Made by a program: the position numbers and the translations under genes. From contig NZ_AP014938.1 of the NCBI RefSeq assembly GCF_001548235.1, positions 1,798,001-1,862,000 on the forward strand: a DNA stretch of 64,000 bases, given 5' to 3'. The DNA is from Rothia mucilaginosa (lineage in GTDB: Bacteria; Actinomycetota; Actinomycetes; Actinomycetales; Micrococcaceae). Under the pieces are notes generated by a model. The model did no database searches, was not told the origin of the DNA, and worked only from the letters and a program-made list of their open reading frames with translations. Positions 48,742-58,110 of the stretch are shown here, piece after piece. Position 1 is the first letter of the stretch; each line of letters begins with the position of its first letter.

Positions 48742-49590
48742 GTGACAACACCCGAACTCGCCACCGCCACCGACTACGGACGCATGTACGCGCGCGTCCG
48801 CGGAGGAGAACCCCTCGTCCCCTCCATCACCACCGTCATCGGGCAGCACGCCAGCGACCTCAGCGGCTGGCACGGGTACATGGCAGCCAAAGCCGCCCTC
48901 GAAGACCAGCGCGCCTACCGCGCCACCGGATCCCACGGCCTCAAATTCGCCATCATCCGCGACGCAGCCAGCGCCTCCGAACGATACCGCGACGCAGCCG
49001 CCGCCCGAGGCGACCGCGTCCACAACTACGCCGAAGCCGTCGCCCTACGCGCCATGGGACGCGAACACAACCTCGACGAAAGCCGCGAACAGCTCATCAT
49101 CAACGGCGAACAAGCCTACGCCGACCGCTTCGACGAATGGTGGGAAGCCTTCAAACCCCGCCCCCTCGCCGCCGAAGTCACCATCTGGAACGACACCGTC
49201 GGCTACGCGGGCACCCTCGACCTCGTCGCAGAAATCGCGGGCCGAACCTGCATCATCGACTACAAAACCAAAGGCACCGACAAACGCGGCCGCGTCAAAG
49301 CACTCGACGAGAAGGTCGTCATGCAGCTCGTCGCCGGACTCAAAGCCGAAGAATCCATCGTTGACCCCGACGAAGGCACCTGGGAACCCTGGAAATACGG
49401 TGACGCGCCCGTCCTCATGGGCGTAGCCCTCGGCGAAACGCAGGTGCTGCCGCAGCAGGCAAACCCCGCCGTGCTCGAACGTAACTGGTACAAGTTCTGC
49501 GCCCTGCGCCGCGTTTGGGAATTCGACCGCCAGGTCCAAGAATTTGAAGACCCCGCGCTCATGCCCGTAGTACCCCCGCCCGCGGCATAA
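48742..49590 (+). CDS. PD-(D/E)XK nuclease superfamily protein (Cas4/RecB-like)
   Basis: 282-residue protein. The core YAGTLDLVAEIAGRTCIIDYKT carries the D and D-x-K residues of the restriction-like nuclease fold, with a preceding Glu/His helix. SITTVIGQHASDLSGWHGY near the start is typical of a phage and actinobacterial group of such nucleases. No Cys cluster for an iron-sulfur centre was seen, so it is not a true Cas4. I chose GTG 48742, because GAGG precedes it and the upstream in-frame codons overlap the tRNA-Val terminator region. No cas, recombination or phage gene adjoins it; its position beside tRNAs suggests a leftover of an integrated element. Confidence 0.75.
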   Translation: MTTPELATATDYGRMYARVRGGEPLVPSITTVIGQHASDLSGWHGYMAAKAALEDQRAYRATGSHGLKFAIIRDAASASERYRDAAAARGDRVHNYAEAVALRAMGREHNLDESREQLIINGEQAYADRFDEWWEAFKPRPLAAEVTIWNDTVGYAGTLDLVAEIAGRTCIIDYKTKGTDKRGRVKALDEKVVMQLVAGLKAEESIVDPDEGTWEPWKYGDAPVLMGVALGETQVLPQQANPAVLERNWYKFCALRRVWEFDRQVQEFEDPALMPVVPPPAA

Positions 49591-49912
49591 ACCAGTACCC
49601 CCGCCCGCGGCATAGGGAAGTAACGGGCGTAGGGGAGAGGCTCAAACCCCCTGAGGAGGTGAGCACGGGGAGATGAGCCCAGGGAAGCGAGGCTCAGCCC
49701 TCACCCTGCCGCCTCCACCCCCAGCGCCTCGATTCGTTCTAGATTCGCGCTACTGAATCGGCGACAATAGAACAATAGGCAGAACGGCGCACCTGCTGTG
49801 AAGAATGCGCCCGCTGTGAAGAACCCGCTACTGAGAAAACCGCCAGCGCAGTTCTGCCGCCATATTGAAATCCGTAAGCACATTCCCGGCACCCCGCCGG
49901 CAAAGGAGAACC
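49591..49912 (+). other. Non-coding gap before def
   Basis: 322 bp with G-rich purine runs and a direct repeat GCTGTGAAGAA (about 49795 and 49812). The def promoter must lie here, but I cannot assign it. Confidence 0.4.
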
Positions 49913-50509
49913 ATGACCATCCTGAGCATCCGCACCGTAGGCGACCCGGTGCTGCGCAGCGTCTGCGACCCAATCACCGTCTTCGACGACGACCTGGCAC
50001 GACTCATCGACGACATGCTAGAAACCATGTACGACGTGGGCGGCGTGGGCCTTGCCGGCCCGCAGGTTGGCATCTCCAAGCAGATCTTCACCTTTGGCGG
50101 CATTGACGACCGCGAAGGCTACATCATCAACCCCGTGCTTGAGGTTGGCGAAGAAGACCAGGAAGGCGGCGAAGGCTGCCTGTCCGTGCCCGGCCAGAAG
50201 TCCGCGACCCCGCGCAAGAACTGGGCGCGCGTGACCGGCGTGGACCGCCACGGCGAACCCCTCGTGCTGGAGGGTGAGGGCCTGTTCGCGCGCATGCTGC
50301 AGCACGAAACCGACCACCTGCACGGCAAGCTGTTCATCGACCGCCTCGTGGGTGAAGACCGCCAGCGCGTGATGCGTGCCCTGCGCGCCGCAGACTACAA
50401 CAATGTCGCCGCGAAGACCGTGACCGAGCGTGCAACCCGCGTGGGCGGCGCCTTTGGCGGCGGCGGTGCGTTCGGTGCCGGTTCCTCCTTTGGTAGCTTC
50501 GGAAAGTAG
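49913..50509 (+). CDS. def: Peptide deformylase
   Basis: Metalloenzyme that removes the formyl group from nascent protein N-termini. It has 198 residues. The motifs are GVGLAGPQ (44-51), EGCLS with the metal-binding Cys89, and HETDH (131-135). The usual second alanine of motif I is Gly. The protein ends in a glycine/phenylalanine-rich tail of about 25 residues, not typical of the family. AAAGGAG precedes the ATG. First gene of a def-fmt-rsmB-rpe run. Confidence 0.95.
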   Translation: MTILSIRTVGDPVLRSVCDPITVFDDDLARLIDDMLETMYDVGGVGLAGPQVGISKQIFTFGGIDDREGYIINPVLEVGEEDQEGGEGCLSVPGQKSATPRKNWARVTGVDRHGEPLVLEGEGLFARMLQHETDHLHGKLFIDRLVGEDRQRVMRALRAADYNNVAAKTVTERATRVGGAFGGGGAFGAGSSFGSFGK

Positions 50510-50515
50510 GCTCAC

Positions 50516-51484
50516 ATGCTCAACATCATTTACGCAGGCACCCCCGACGTTGCCGTGCCCCCGCTCGACTACCTGGCGAACTCCGATAAGGTTCGCGTGG
50601 TTGGCGTGCTTACCCGCGAAGACGCCCCCGTGGGCCGCAAGCGCGTGCTCACTCCCTCCCCGGTCGCGCAGCGTGCCGAAGAGCTCGGCCTGCCCATCGT
50701 GAAGGCAAACCGCTGGAACGACGCAGCCGCCGCAGCCATTGCTGAACTGAACGCTGACGCAGCCGCCGTGGTCGCCTACGGCGCCCTGCTGCCGCTACCC
50801 GCGCTCGAATCCCTGCGTTACGGCTGGGTCAACCTGCACTTCTCCAAGCTGCCCGCATGGCGCGGCGCCGCCCCCGTGCAGCGCGCCCTCATCGCCGGTG
50901 AGCAGGAAATTTTCTCCACCACCTTCCTGCTCGAAGAAGGCCTGGACACCGGCCCCACCTTCGAACAGGAATCCACCCCCGTAGCCGCCGACGACACCGC
51001 AGGCACCGTGCTGATGCGCCTCGCAACCAGCGGCGGCGCACTGCTTGAACGCACCTTCGAACGCCTCGAAGCGGGCGAGAGCGGCACCGTGCAGGTCGAG
51101 GACGAATCGGTCAGCTACGCCTCCAAGATGAGCATTGCCGACGGCCGCCTCACCTGGACCGAACCCGCCGAGCAGATCCTGGCGCGCTTCCGCGGCGTGA
51201 CCCCCGAACCCGGCGCATGGTGCGAACTGGGGGAAAACCGCTTCAAGATCGGTGGTCTGGCAGTTGCCGACGAGCGCCTGGCGCAGTCCCTGATCGAGGC
51301 GAACGGTGGTCCCCTCGCACCCGGTGCGGTGCGTCTGCACGCGAAGAAGGTACTGGTCGGCACCGGTACCGAACCGCTGATGCTGCTGCAGGTTCAGCCT
51401 GCCGGTAAGAAAATGATGGATGCGCCCGCGTGGGCTCGCGGCGCTGGCAAGGACATGGCGGAAGGCCTGGTGGTACTCGCATGA
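50516..51484 (+). CDS. fmt: Methionyl-tRNA formyltransferase
   Basis: Transfers formyl from 10-formyl-THF to initiator Met-tRNA. It has 322 residues. The N-terminal formyltransferase domain has the catalytic NLHFSKLPAWRGAAPVQ (about 103-119), and a C-terminal OB-like domain follows. It starts 6 bp after def, and its stop overlaps the rsmB start (ATGA). Functional pairing with def is standard. Confidence 0.95.
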   Translation: MLNIIYAGTPDVAVPPLDYLANSDKVRVVGVLTREDAPVGRKRVLTPSPVAQRAEELGLPIVKANRWNDAAAAAIAELNADAAAVVAYGALLPLPALESLRYGWVNLHFSKLPAWRGAAPVQRALIAGEQEIFSTTFLLEEGLDTGPTFEQESTPVAADDTAGTVLMRLATSGGALLERTFERLEAGESGTVQVEDESVSYASKMSIADGRLTWTEPAEQILARFRGVTPEPGAWCELGENRFKIGGLAVADERLAQSLIEANGGPLAPGAVRLHAKKVLVGTGTEPLMLLQVQPAGKKMMDAPAWARGAGKDMAEGLVVLA

Positions 51485-53508
51485 GCAACGAAAAGCGCCC
51501 CTACAAGGGAGGATACGGCAAGCCCGGTCACGCTGGCAACGGCAAGTTCAGCCAGGGCAAGTCTCATCAGGGCAAGTCTTATCAGGGCGGCGACCAGGGT
51601 GAGGGCGGTGCGAAACGTAAGCGTCGCCGCCGCTCTGGTGCTGGCACCGGCTCGGGCGTGAACGAGCAGAACCGCCAGCAGTCTCAGAATTCTCAGCGTT
51701 CCCAGAACCAGCGTTCGCAGAGTCAGCGCTCACAGAATCAGCGTTCGCAGAATAGCCGCACTCAGGGCCGCCCGCAGAAGTGGGATGACAACTCCCGCAG
51801 TGAATCCCGCAACGAATCGCGCACCGGCCGCCGCTTCGACGGCCTGACCAGCGTCGAACGCGCCGCACGCCGCGCCAAGACCGAACACGACGACACCAAA
51901 CGCGGTGGCGGCGGCACCTCCCGACGCAATAAGAGCGGCCACGAACGCAACCGTCGTTCCATGTCCGCCCGCGAATTCTCAGCGGCGGCACCCTCCGCAC
52001 GCTCGCGCACCGCAGACACCGCACGTGCAACCGTCTTCGACGTACTGCGCTCCGTGGCGGAATCTGACGCCTACGCGAACCTCGTGCTACCCAAGGCGAT
52101 CCGTAGCCACCGCCTCGACCACCGCGACGCAGGCTTCGCAACCGAGCTGACCTACGGCACGCTACGCCACCAGGGCACCTACGACGCAATCCTCAGCCGC
52201 TGCGTAGACCGCCCCCTCGAGAAGGTCGGCACTACCACCCTCATCGTGTTGCGCATGGGCGTGCACCAGCTGCTGAACATGCGCGTTCCCGCCCACGCGG
52301 CGCTGAACCAGAGCGTGTCCCTTGCGCGCGAAAAGATCGGTGCAGGCCCGGCAAGCTTCATCAACGCGGTGCTGCGCCGCGTCTCCGAGCGCACCCCCGA
52401 AGAGTGGTACGAACTCATCATCGAGGACGCGAAGGACGACACCGAGCGCATGGCGCTGCTCGCCTCGCACCCCGGCTGGATTGTGCGTTCCATGCGCCAG
52501 GCACTCGTCGCGCACGGCCGCCCCGCCTCCGAAATTGAGCAGCTGCTCGAAGCGGACAACCTCGCCCCCGTGGTGAACCTGGTTGCGCTGCCCGGTCTGG
52601 GTAGCCTCGACGAGGCACGCGAACAGGGCGCCGTCGACGGCGAGCTGGTCGAGGGTTCGGCGCTGTACGCTTCCGGCGACTTGGCGCGCCTGGAATCCGT
52701 ACGTGAAGGCACCGTCCGCGCCCAGGATGCCGGCTCCCAGCTGGTGGCACGCGCGCTCGCCGCAGCGCCCCTGGACGGCACCGATACCGCCTGGCTCGAC
52801 CTGTGCGCAGGCCCCGGCGGTAAGGCGGCGCTGCTCGGCGCGCTCGGTATTCAGCGCGGCGCATCCCTGATCGCCAACGAGGCAGCACCGCACCGCGCGC
52901 AGCTCGTGGAATCCTCCATGCGCCCCCTGCCCGAGGACAGCTACACGGTACTCGCCGGCGACGGCCGCCAGATCCGCGAGACCCTGCGCAAGAACGCCTC
53001 CGACCTGCCCGGCTCCATTGAGCCCGGTCAGCTTTTTGACCGCGTCATGGTGGATGTGCCCTGCTCCGGTCTGGGTGCCCTGCGCCGCCGCCCCGAGGCG
53101 CGTTGGCGCAAGTCCCCGCGCGATATTGCGGAGCTACTGCCCCTGCAGCGTCAGCTCCTGGAGGCAGCCATTGAGGCGACCCGCCCCGGCGGCGTCATCG
53201 CCTACGTGACCTGCTCCCCGCACGCGGCAGAAACCCAGAACATTGTGGCTGAGGTGCTCGAAAGCGGTGCGGTCAGCCTGCTCGACTCCGCCGCCGCGCT
53301 GCGTGAAGTTGCCCTGCGCACCGAAGGGGCAAACGGCGAACCCGTGAGCGTGCTGGCGGAGGAGAAGGACCCCGGCCACACCCCCGAGATCAAGGTCAAG
53401 AAGGGCGCCCCGGCCGTGAAGGCTTCTCAGAACCCGACCACCGCTCAGCTGTGGCCGCACGTGCACGGAACCGACGCAATGTTCCTCGCCCTGCTGCGTA
53501 AGAACTAG
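51481..53508 (+). CDS. rsmB: 16S rRNA (cytosine967-C5)-methyltransferase RsmB
   Basis: SAM-dependent rRNA methyltransferase with an N-terminal NusB-like domain (about 180-310) and a C-terminal RsmB/NOP domain: the SAM loop LCAGPGGKAALL near 440, the motif with the releasing cysteine PCSGLGALRRRPEARWR near 523, and YVTCSPHAAETQNIV near 578. The total is 675 residues, about 170-200 longer than usual, because of a Gln/Ser/Asn/Arg/Gly-rich N-terminal extension (residues 1-165) with repeated RSQNQ units. The start at 51481 overlaps the fmt stop. Confidence 0.93.
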   Translation: MSNEKRPYKGGYGKPGHAGNGKFSQGKSHQGKSYQGGDQGEGGAKRKRRRRSGAGTGSGVNEQNRQQSQNSQRSQNQRSQSQRSQNQRSQNSRTQGRPQKWDDNSRSESRNESRTGRRFDGLTSVERAARRAKTEHDDTKRGGGGTSRRNKSGHERNRRSMSAREFSAAAPSARSRTADTARATVFDVLRSVAESDAYANLVLPKAIRSHRLDHRDAGFATELTYGTLRHQGTYDAILSRCVDRPLEKVGTTTLIVLRMGVHQLLNMRVPAHAALNQSVSLAREKIGAGPASFINAVLRRVSERTPEEWYELIIEDAKDDTERMALLASHPGWIVRSMRQALVAHGRPASEIEQLLEADNLAPVVNLVALPGLGSLDEAREQGAVDGELVEGSALYASGDLARLESVREGTVRAQDAGSQLVARALAAAPLDGTDTAWLDLCAGPGGKAALLGALGIQRGASLIANEAAPHRAQLVESSMRPLPEDSYTVLAGDGRQIRETLRKNASDLPGSIEPGQLFDRVMVDVPCSGLGALRRRPEARWRKSPRDIAELLPLQRQLLEAAIEATRPGGVIAYVTCSPHAAETQNIVAEVLESGAVSLLDSAAALREVALRTEGANGEPVSVLAEEKDPGHTPEIKVKKGAPAVKASQNPTTAQLWPHVHGTDAMFLALLRKN

Positions 53509-53571
53509 CATCAGCGCTAACCCACAGCATTAGCCCGCCCGTCGCTACGGCACAGATTTGAAAGGAACCCC

Positions 53572-54267
53572 ATGGGTATTGCCATTAACCCGTCGATTCT
53601 CTCGGCGGATTTCGCGAACCTGCAGCGCGAGCTGGAGCGTATCAGCACCGCAGACGCCGCGCATATTGACGTGATGGACAACCACTTCGTCCCCAACCTC
53701 ACCTGGGGCCCACCGGTGGTTAAGCGTCTGCGTGAAATCTCCCCGGTGCCGTTCGACGTGCACCTGATGATTGAGGACGCCGACCGCTGGGCACCCGAAT
53801 ACGCCAGCATGGGTTGCGAATCGGTGACTTTCCACGCGGAGGCGGCTATCGCCCCCATCAAGCTGGCGCGCACCCTGCGTGCTGAGGGTGCGAAGGCAGG
53901 TATGGCGCTGCGCCCGGCAACCGCCGTGGAACCCTACCTGGACATGCTCAGCGAACTGGACATGCTGCTGATCATGACCGTGGAACCCGGCTTCGGCGGC
54001 CAGGCGTTCCTGGACGTGACCCTGCCGAAGATTGCCCGCGCCGCCAAGGCGATTGAGGGCGCGAACCTGCCGGTGACCGTGCAGGTGGACGGCGGCATCA
54101 CCGAAGAGACCATCCTGCGTGCCGCGGAGGCGGGCGCAACCTGCTTCGTTGCCGGCAGCTCGGTCTACGGTGTGGACGAGGCACTCGGCGGCCCAGAGGC
54201 GGCCATCGCCTCCCTGCGTGCGGCGGCTGCATCGGTCAAGCGTTCCGGTTGCGGTTGCGGCTGTTAG
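53572..54267 (+). CDS. rpe: Ribulose-phosphate 3-epimerase
   Basis: Pentose phosphate pathway enzyme that interconverts ribulose-5-phosphate and xylulose-5-phosphate. It is a 231-residue TIM barrel starting with [13 protein letters not shown], metal ligands in [12 protein letters not shown] and HLMIED, and a phosphate loop [10 protein letters not shown]. The C-terminus is an unusual CGCGC. AAAGGAA precedes the ATG. It follows rsmB by 63 bp, as in many actinobacteria. Confidence 0.95.
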   Translation: MGIAINPSILSADFANLQRELERISTADAAHIDVMDNHFVPNLTWGPPVVKRLREISPVPFDVHLMIEDADRWAPEYASMGCESVTFHAEAAIAPIKLARTLRAEGAKAGMALRPATAVEPYLDMLSELDMLLIMTVEPGFGGQAFLDVTLPKIARAAKAIEGANLPVTVQVDGGITEETILRAAEAGATCFVAGSSVYGVDEALGGPEAAIASLRAAAASVKRSGCGCGC

Positions 54268-54320
54268 CGGTGCCCGCCAGTAATGGTGCCTGCTGGTAGC
54301 GGTGCTCTGTAGAACATCAA

Positions 54321-54354
54321 AACGCCCCGTCGCGGTTCTTCGCGGCGGGGCGTT
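54321..54354 (+). terminator. rpe terminator
   Basis: AACGCCCCGTCGCG and CGCGGCGGGGCGTT with one T-G pair and a 6-nt loop, then TT. A short 11-bp tandem repeat CTTTCTCACCC (2.6 copies) follows at 54367-54395. Confidence 0.82.
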
Positions 54355-54587
54355 GTGCATGCCCTGCTTTCTCACCCCTTTCTCACCCCTTTCTCAGCGT
54401 CTCAACCGCCGCAGATGTGTAGCGAGACACGGCAGGGGAGAGGCACCCCGTTTAAACGACAAGGTGTCAGCAAGACTATGACAAAACGCGAAATATGTTA
54501 ACCCGCGGAATTCCGCGGTAAAACCGGGCATTCTGACGGTGTGAGAAGACAAACAGAACGCGTCTTGATGTAACACTCAGATATCTG

Positions 54588-54607
54588 TAAGGTTAGGTAT
54601 AGTTTAG
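54588..54607 (+). promoter_or_regulatory. Candidate DtxR/IdeR iron box before the binding lipoprotein gene
   Basis: TAAGGTTAGGTATAGTTTAG resembles the left half and part of the right half of the iron-box consensus TTAGGTTAGGCTAACCTAA. It overlaps a TATAGT -10-like sequence, 19 bp before the ATG. The right half is poor. Confidence 0.4.
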
Positions 54608-54625
54608 TCATATCTAGGGGGAACT

Positions 54626-55699
54626 ATGTCTTTCAACCGAACCGAGCTGACCGACACCGAAAACCAGGGCGCACCGGGTGTTAACCGCCGTGCCTTCTTT
54701 GGCCTGGCGCTCGCCTCATCGGCTGCTCTCGCCCTCGCGGCATGCAGCAGCGAGACCACCACGACCACCACTTCCGGCGGTTCCACCTCCGGCGGCAACA
54801 GCGGCACCCGAACCATCAAGGACATTGACGACGAGAATGTAGAAGTTCCCGCCAACCCGCAGAAGGTTATCGTCCTCTCCGAACCCACCCTCGACGGCCT
54901 GCTCGCCCTCGGCGTGACCCCTGTCGGTTCCGTCTCCGGTCGCGGCCAGTCCGGCGTGCCCAACTACCTCGCCGACCGCGCCAAGGGCGTGCAGATCATC
55001 GGCACCGTCGCCCAGGTCAACTACGAGCAGATCGGCAACCTTGACCCCGACCTGATCCTCGTCGACTCCACCGGCGTGGACAAGCGCTCCGACGCCTACG
55101 AAACCCTCAAGAAGATCGCCCCCGTGGTCTACTGCGGCTACGCGGGCGGCGACTGGCGCATCAACTTCCGCAACGTCGCCAACGCCATGAACATGGTTGA
55201 CAAGGGTGAAGAAGTCATCAAGGCATACGAGGCAAGCGCCGTAGCGCTGAAGGAGCAGCTCGCCCCCAAGTACGGCGACAAGACCTTCTCCATCGTCCGC
55301 TGGGCAGGCAACGGCCCCGCACTGATTCTCAAGGAACTGCCCGCCGGCCAGGTACTCAACGACCTGGGCCTCAAGCGCCCCGAGGCGCAGGACCGCAACG
55401 GCCAGGGCCACTCCGAGCCCGTCTCCCTGGAGAACCTGGCAAGCATCGACGCGGACTACATGTTCCTGGGCACCCTCGGCGGCGCAAGCCAGCAGAACCC
55501 GAACGCGCAGGGCTCCGCAGGCCTGCAGGGCGCCGAAGAAGCACTGAATAAGGCGAAGGAAACCTCCGGCTTCACCAACCTGAAGGCAGTCAAGGAGGAC
55601 CACGTGATTCTCGTGGACGGCTCCAAGTGGACCTCCACCGGCGGCCCGCTGCTGCTCGAAGGCATTGTTGAAGACGTCAAGAAGGCGCTTCCGCTCTAA
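54626..55699 (+). CDS. Ferric siderophore-binding lipoprotein (FepB/FecB type)
   Basis: 357-residue periplasmic-binding-type lipoprotein of the iron-chelate family. The signal has NRR (20-22) and a lipobox LAAC ending at Cys40, then a Thr/Ser/Gly linker. The first lobe begins VEVPANPQKVIVLSEPTLDGLLALGVTPVG and the second with LAPKYGDKTFSIVRWAG. It heads the locus that also contains FecCD-type permeases and the ATPase 3.6 kb downstream. Iron control is suggested by the preceding box. The ligand is probably a catecholate siderophore, inferred from the downstream esterase. Confidence 0.88.
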   Translation: MSFNRTELTDTENQGAPGVNRRAFFGLALASSAALALAACSSETTTTTTSGGSTSGGNSGTRTIKDIDDENVEVPANPQKVIVLSEPTLDGLLALGVTPVGSVSGRGQSGVPNYLADRAKGVQIIGTVAQVNYEQIGNLDPDLILVDSTGVDKRSDAYETLKKIAPVVYCGYAGGDWRINFRNVANAMNMVDKGEEVIKAYEASAVALKEQLAPKYGDKTFSIVRWAGNGPALILKELPAGQVLNDLGLKRPEAQDRNGQGHSEPVSLENLASIDADYMFLGTLGGASQQNPNAQGSAGLQGAEEALNKAKETSGFTNLKAVKEDHVILVDGSKWTSTGGPLLLEGIVEDVKKALPL

Positions 55700-55740
55700 A
55701 TACCCCGTGAAGCAATCACCCGCTGAAGCTTCCTGAACCC

Positions 55741-55775
55741 CCTTCCCGCCGCACCCTAGACCCGCGGCGGGAAGG
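55741..55775 (+). terminator. Stem-loop after the binding lipoprotein gene
   Basis: CCTTCCCGCCGC pairs with GCGGCGGGAAGG, 11-nt loop, no T tract. It may reduce rather than stop read-through into the surface protein genes. Confidence 0.55.
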
Positions 55776-55812
55776 GGATGCACGACCCACCACACCATCC
55801 TCAAGGACCACA

Positions 55813-57897
55813 ATGACCGAAACTCGACCCGCACGCACCGCAGCCCGCTATGGTGCCGTCGTGGCTCTCGCTGGCGCGCTCATCACCCCCGGAGCCGCTC
55901 TGACCGGTACCACCATCGCTTACGCGGAGACCCCCGCAGCCACCCAGCAGGCGGATAAGGCTACCGTCACCATCTCCACCGAGAAGTGGCGCGAAGGTAA
56001 GCTCGTGCTGCGCGGAACCGGCTTCACTAGCACCGCTCCCGGCCGCGGCGCAGTGTTTGCTGTGAAGTTCCTCGACGCCCTGCCGGATGAGGTTCACCAG
56101 GCACGTAACCCGCTCACCAATGAGGGCGGCAACTCGCCCGCAAACTTCATGGGAACCGCTAAAGAGGACGGCACCTTCGAGGTTGAGGTATCCCTGCCGA
56201 CCCCCGAAAACACCGGTCTGACCGCTGAGCAGCTGAAGAGCAAGGGCTGGACCGTGGAGGGTACCAGCCACCGTATCCAGGTGCTTTCCGGCTCCCTGGG
56301 CGGTATGGATGCGGACGGTAACACCTACGACCGTCGTGCATCTGTGGCGCAGAATATTACGCTGAGAGACCCGGCTCCGAGCCCGGCACCGACCGCAGAG
56401 CCCAGCGCAACCGCTGAGCCTTCTGCGACTGCCGAGCCTAGCGCTGAGCCTACTGTTAAGCCCAGCGCAACTGCCGAGCCCACCGCGGAACCGAGCGCTA
56501 CCGCTGAGCCTTCTGCAACCTCAGAGCCCAGCGCAACCGCTGCGCCTTCTGCGACTGCTGAGCCCACTGCGGAGCCGACCCCCGAGCCGAGCGCAACCGC
56601 AGACCCTACCCCCGCACCCAGCGAAGACTCGAAAACCTGCGCCCCCGCTGACGACTCCTTCACCCCGCGCCTGACCATCGAGAACCCCAAAGCGGTTCAG
56701 GGTGGCAAGTTGCACCTGACCGGTGACGGCTGGTGCAACCCCGAAGACAAGAAGGCATCCGTTATCGGCCTGAAGATTGACGATGGCAAGGTATCCCGTA
56801 ACGACGCCACCGCGGTCAACGATAACCGCACCATCTGGGCTGTCATCACCCCCGATGAAAACGGCCATATCGACACCTGGATTGACCTGCCCACCCGCGC
56901 AAACGCAGCCTTCAAAAATGATGAAGACGCCGCCAAGTACGCCTCCGGTGAGCACACTCTGCGACTGCTGACCGGTAGCCTGCGTGAGGGTGACCGATCC
57001 GGAACCTACGGCGGCGCCAACAGCCAGGGCGGCATCAACACGACCTTCACCATTGGCGAGTACGCCCCCGGTGACGCACCCGAGCCGGTCAACGCCTCCG
57101 ATCTGACCGATGGTCACGGCGTGCAGGTGAGTCGTGACGGTTCCACCGTGACTGTGACCGTGCCGAACGCTGAACCGGGCACCTGGGTGTATGCCGCGAC
57201 CTACCTCGGTAACTCCCCGCAGACCCTCTACGGCTCCGGCTGGAAGCGCCTGGACGGCAACCGCAGCTTCAGCTATGAAACCAGCGTGAGCATGCCCGCC
57301 GCCACCTACCGTGTGGTCGTGCACAACGGTAACCAGGGCGCTGACAATGCGGTGCTCGGTTTCGCAGACATGATCGTGGAACGTGCTGTTACCCCTCGTC
57401 AGGAAGTTTCCCGCGATGAGCAGGACGCCTCCGACCAGCTGGTTGAAGAGCTGAACGAGAACCCCGCAACCGCAACCTCCACGGCACCTGTGCCCATGCG
57501 TAACGCGGGCGGTCGCATCAGCACCCGCGCTACCGACGTGGATGCATCCCTCGCCGCCCTGTCGCAGAGCACCGCTCCGGTTGTGAACCGCGTGCAGGCT
57601 AAGGCGAAGGTTCAGAGCGCGCAGAAGTCCCTGGGTACCAGCCTGCAGAAGACTGACGGCGCCGCGAAGAAGGCTGCGAAGGCCGCCGCCGGTTCGAAGA
57701 ACTCGCAGAACACTCAGGGCTCGCAGGGAACTCAGAACTCCGTAGCAGGCACCAAGGCGCAGGGCCCGGTCATTGAGGGTACCGAGCTGACCGGTCTGAC
57801 CAAGTGGCTGGTCAACAACGCCAATAACCTGCTGCTCTCGGCGGCTGGCCTGGTGGTTTTGGCTGCGGCTCTGATCCTGCGTACCTCCAAGAAGTAA
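55813..57897 (+). CDS. Membrane-anchored surface protein in the iron locus
   Basis: 694-residue exported protein. The signal peptide ends near AYA|ET (38). Three beta-rich domains are visible: about 45-185, about 280-420 (both with a V/K-x-G-K-L-x-L-x-G-x-G/D segment followed by a substrate-like VFAVKFLDA or VIGLKIDDGK strand) and about 430-535. A linker of repeated SATAEP units (about 195-270) separates the first two. The C-terminus has one transmembrane helix and ends RTSKK, so it is membrane-anchored without a sortase motif. I do not recognise the domain family with certainty. The context suggests a role in capturing iron complexes at the surface, analogous in layout to HtaA in corynebacteria. 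Confidence 0.7.
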   Translation: MTETRPARTAARYGAVVALAGALITPGAALTGTTIAYAETPAATQQADKATVTISTEKWREGKLVLRGTGFTSTAPGRGAVFAVKFLDALPDEVHQARNPLTNEGGNSPANFMGTAKEDGTFEVEVSLPTPENTGLTAEQLKSKGWTVEGTSHRIQVLSGSLGGMDADGNTYDRRASVAQNITLRDPAPSPAPTAEPSATAEPSATAEPSAEPTVKPSATAEPTAEPSATAEPSATSEPSATAAPSATAEPTAEPTPEPSATADPTPAPSEDSKTCAPADDSFTPRLTIENPKAVQGGKLHLTGDGWCNPEDKKASVIGLKIDDGKVSRNDATAVNDNRTIWAVITPDENGHIDTWIDLPTRANAAFKNDEDAAKYASGEHTLRLLTGSLREGDRSGTYGGANSQGGINTTFTIGEYAPGDAPEPVNASDLTDGHGVQVSRDGSTVTVTVPNAEPGTWVYAATYLGNSPQTLYGSGWKRLDGNRSFSYETSVSMPAATYRVVVHNGNQGADNAVLGFADMIVERAVTPRQEVSRDEQDASDQLVEELNENPATATSTAPVPMRNAGGRISTRATDVDASLAALSQSTAPVVNRVQAKAKVQSAQKSLGTSLQKTDGAAKKAAKAAAGSKNSQNTQGSQGTQNSVAGTKAQGPVIEGTELTGLTKWLVNNANNLLLSAAGLVVLAAALILRTSKK

Positions 57898-58110
57898 GCT
57901 CTCTCAAAAAGTAAGCTCTGACCACACATTCATATCGGCACCGGCTCACGCCCCGCACTCTTGACTCCGCACCCTTGAACAGGGGCGTGGACCGGGTGCC
58001 TCACTAACCACTCGGGTCGCAACCCGCTGAACTGCACTGACCTACTGAACTGTACTGACACGAACCCGGTAGCGTTCAGTGTCGACCCCGGTAATTTTGA
58101 AAGGACCACC

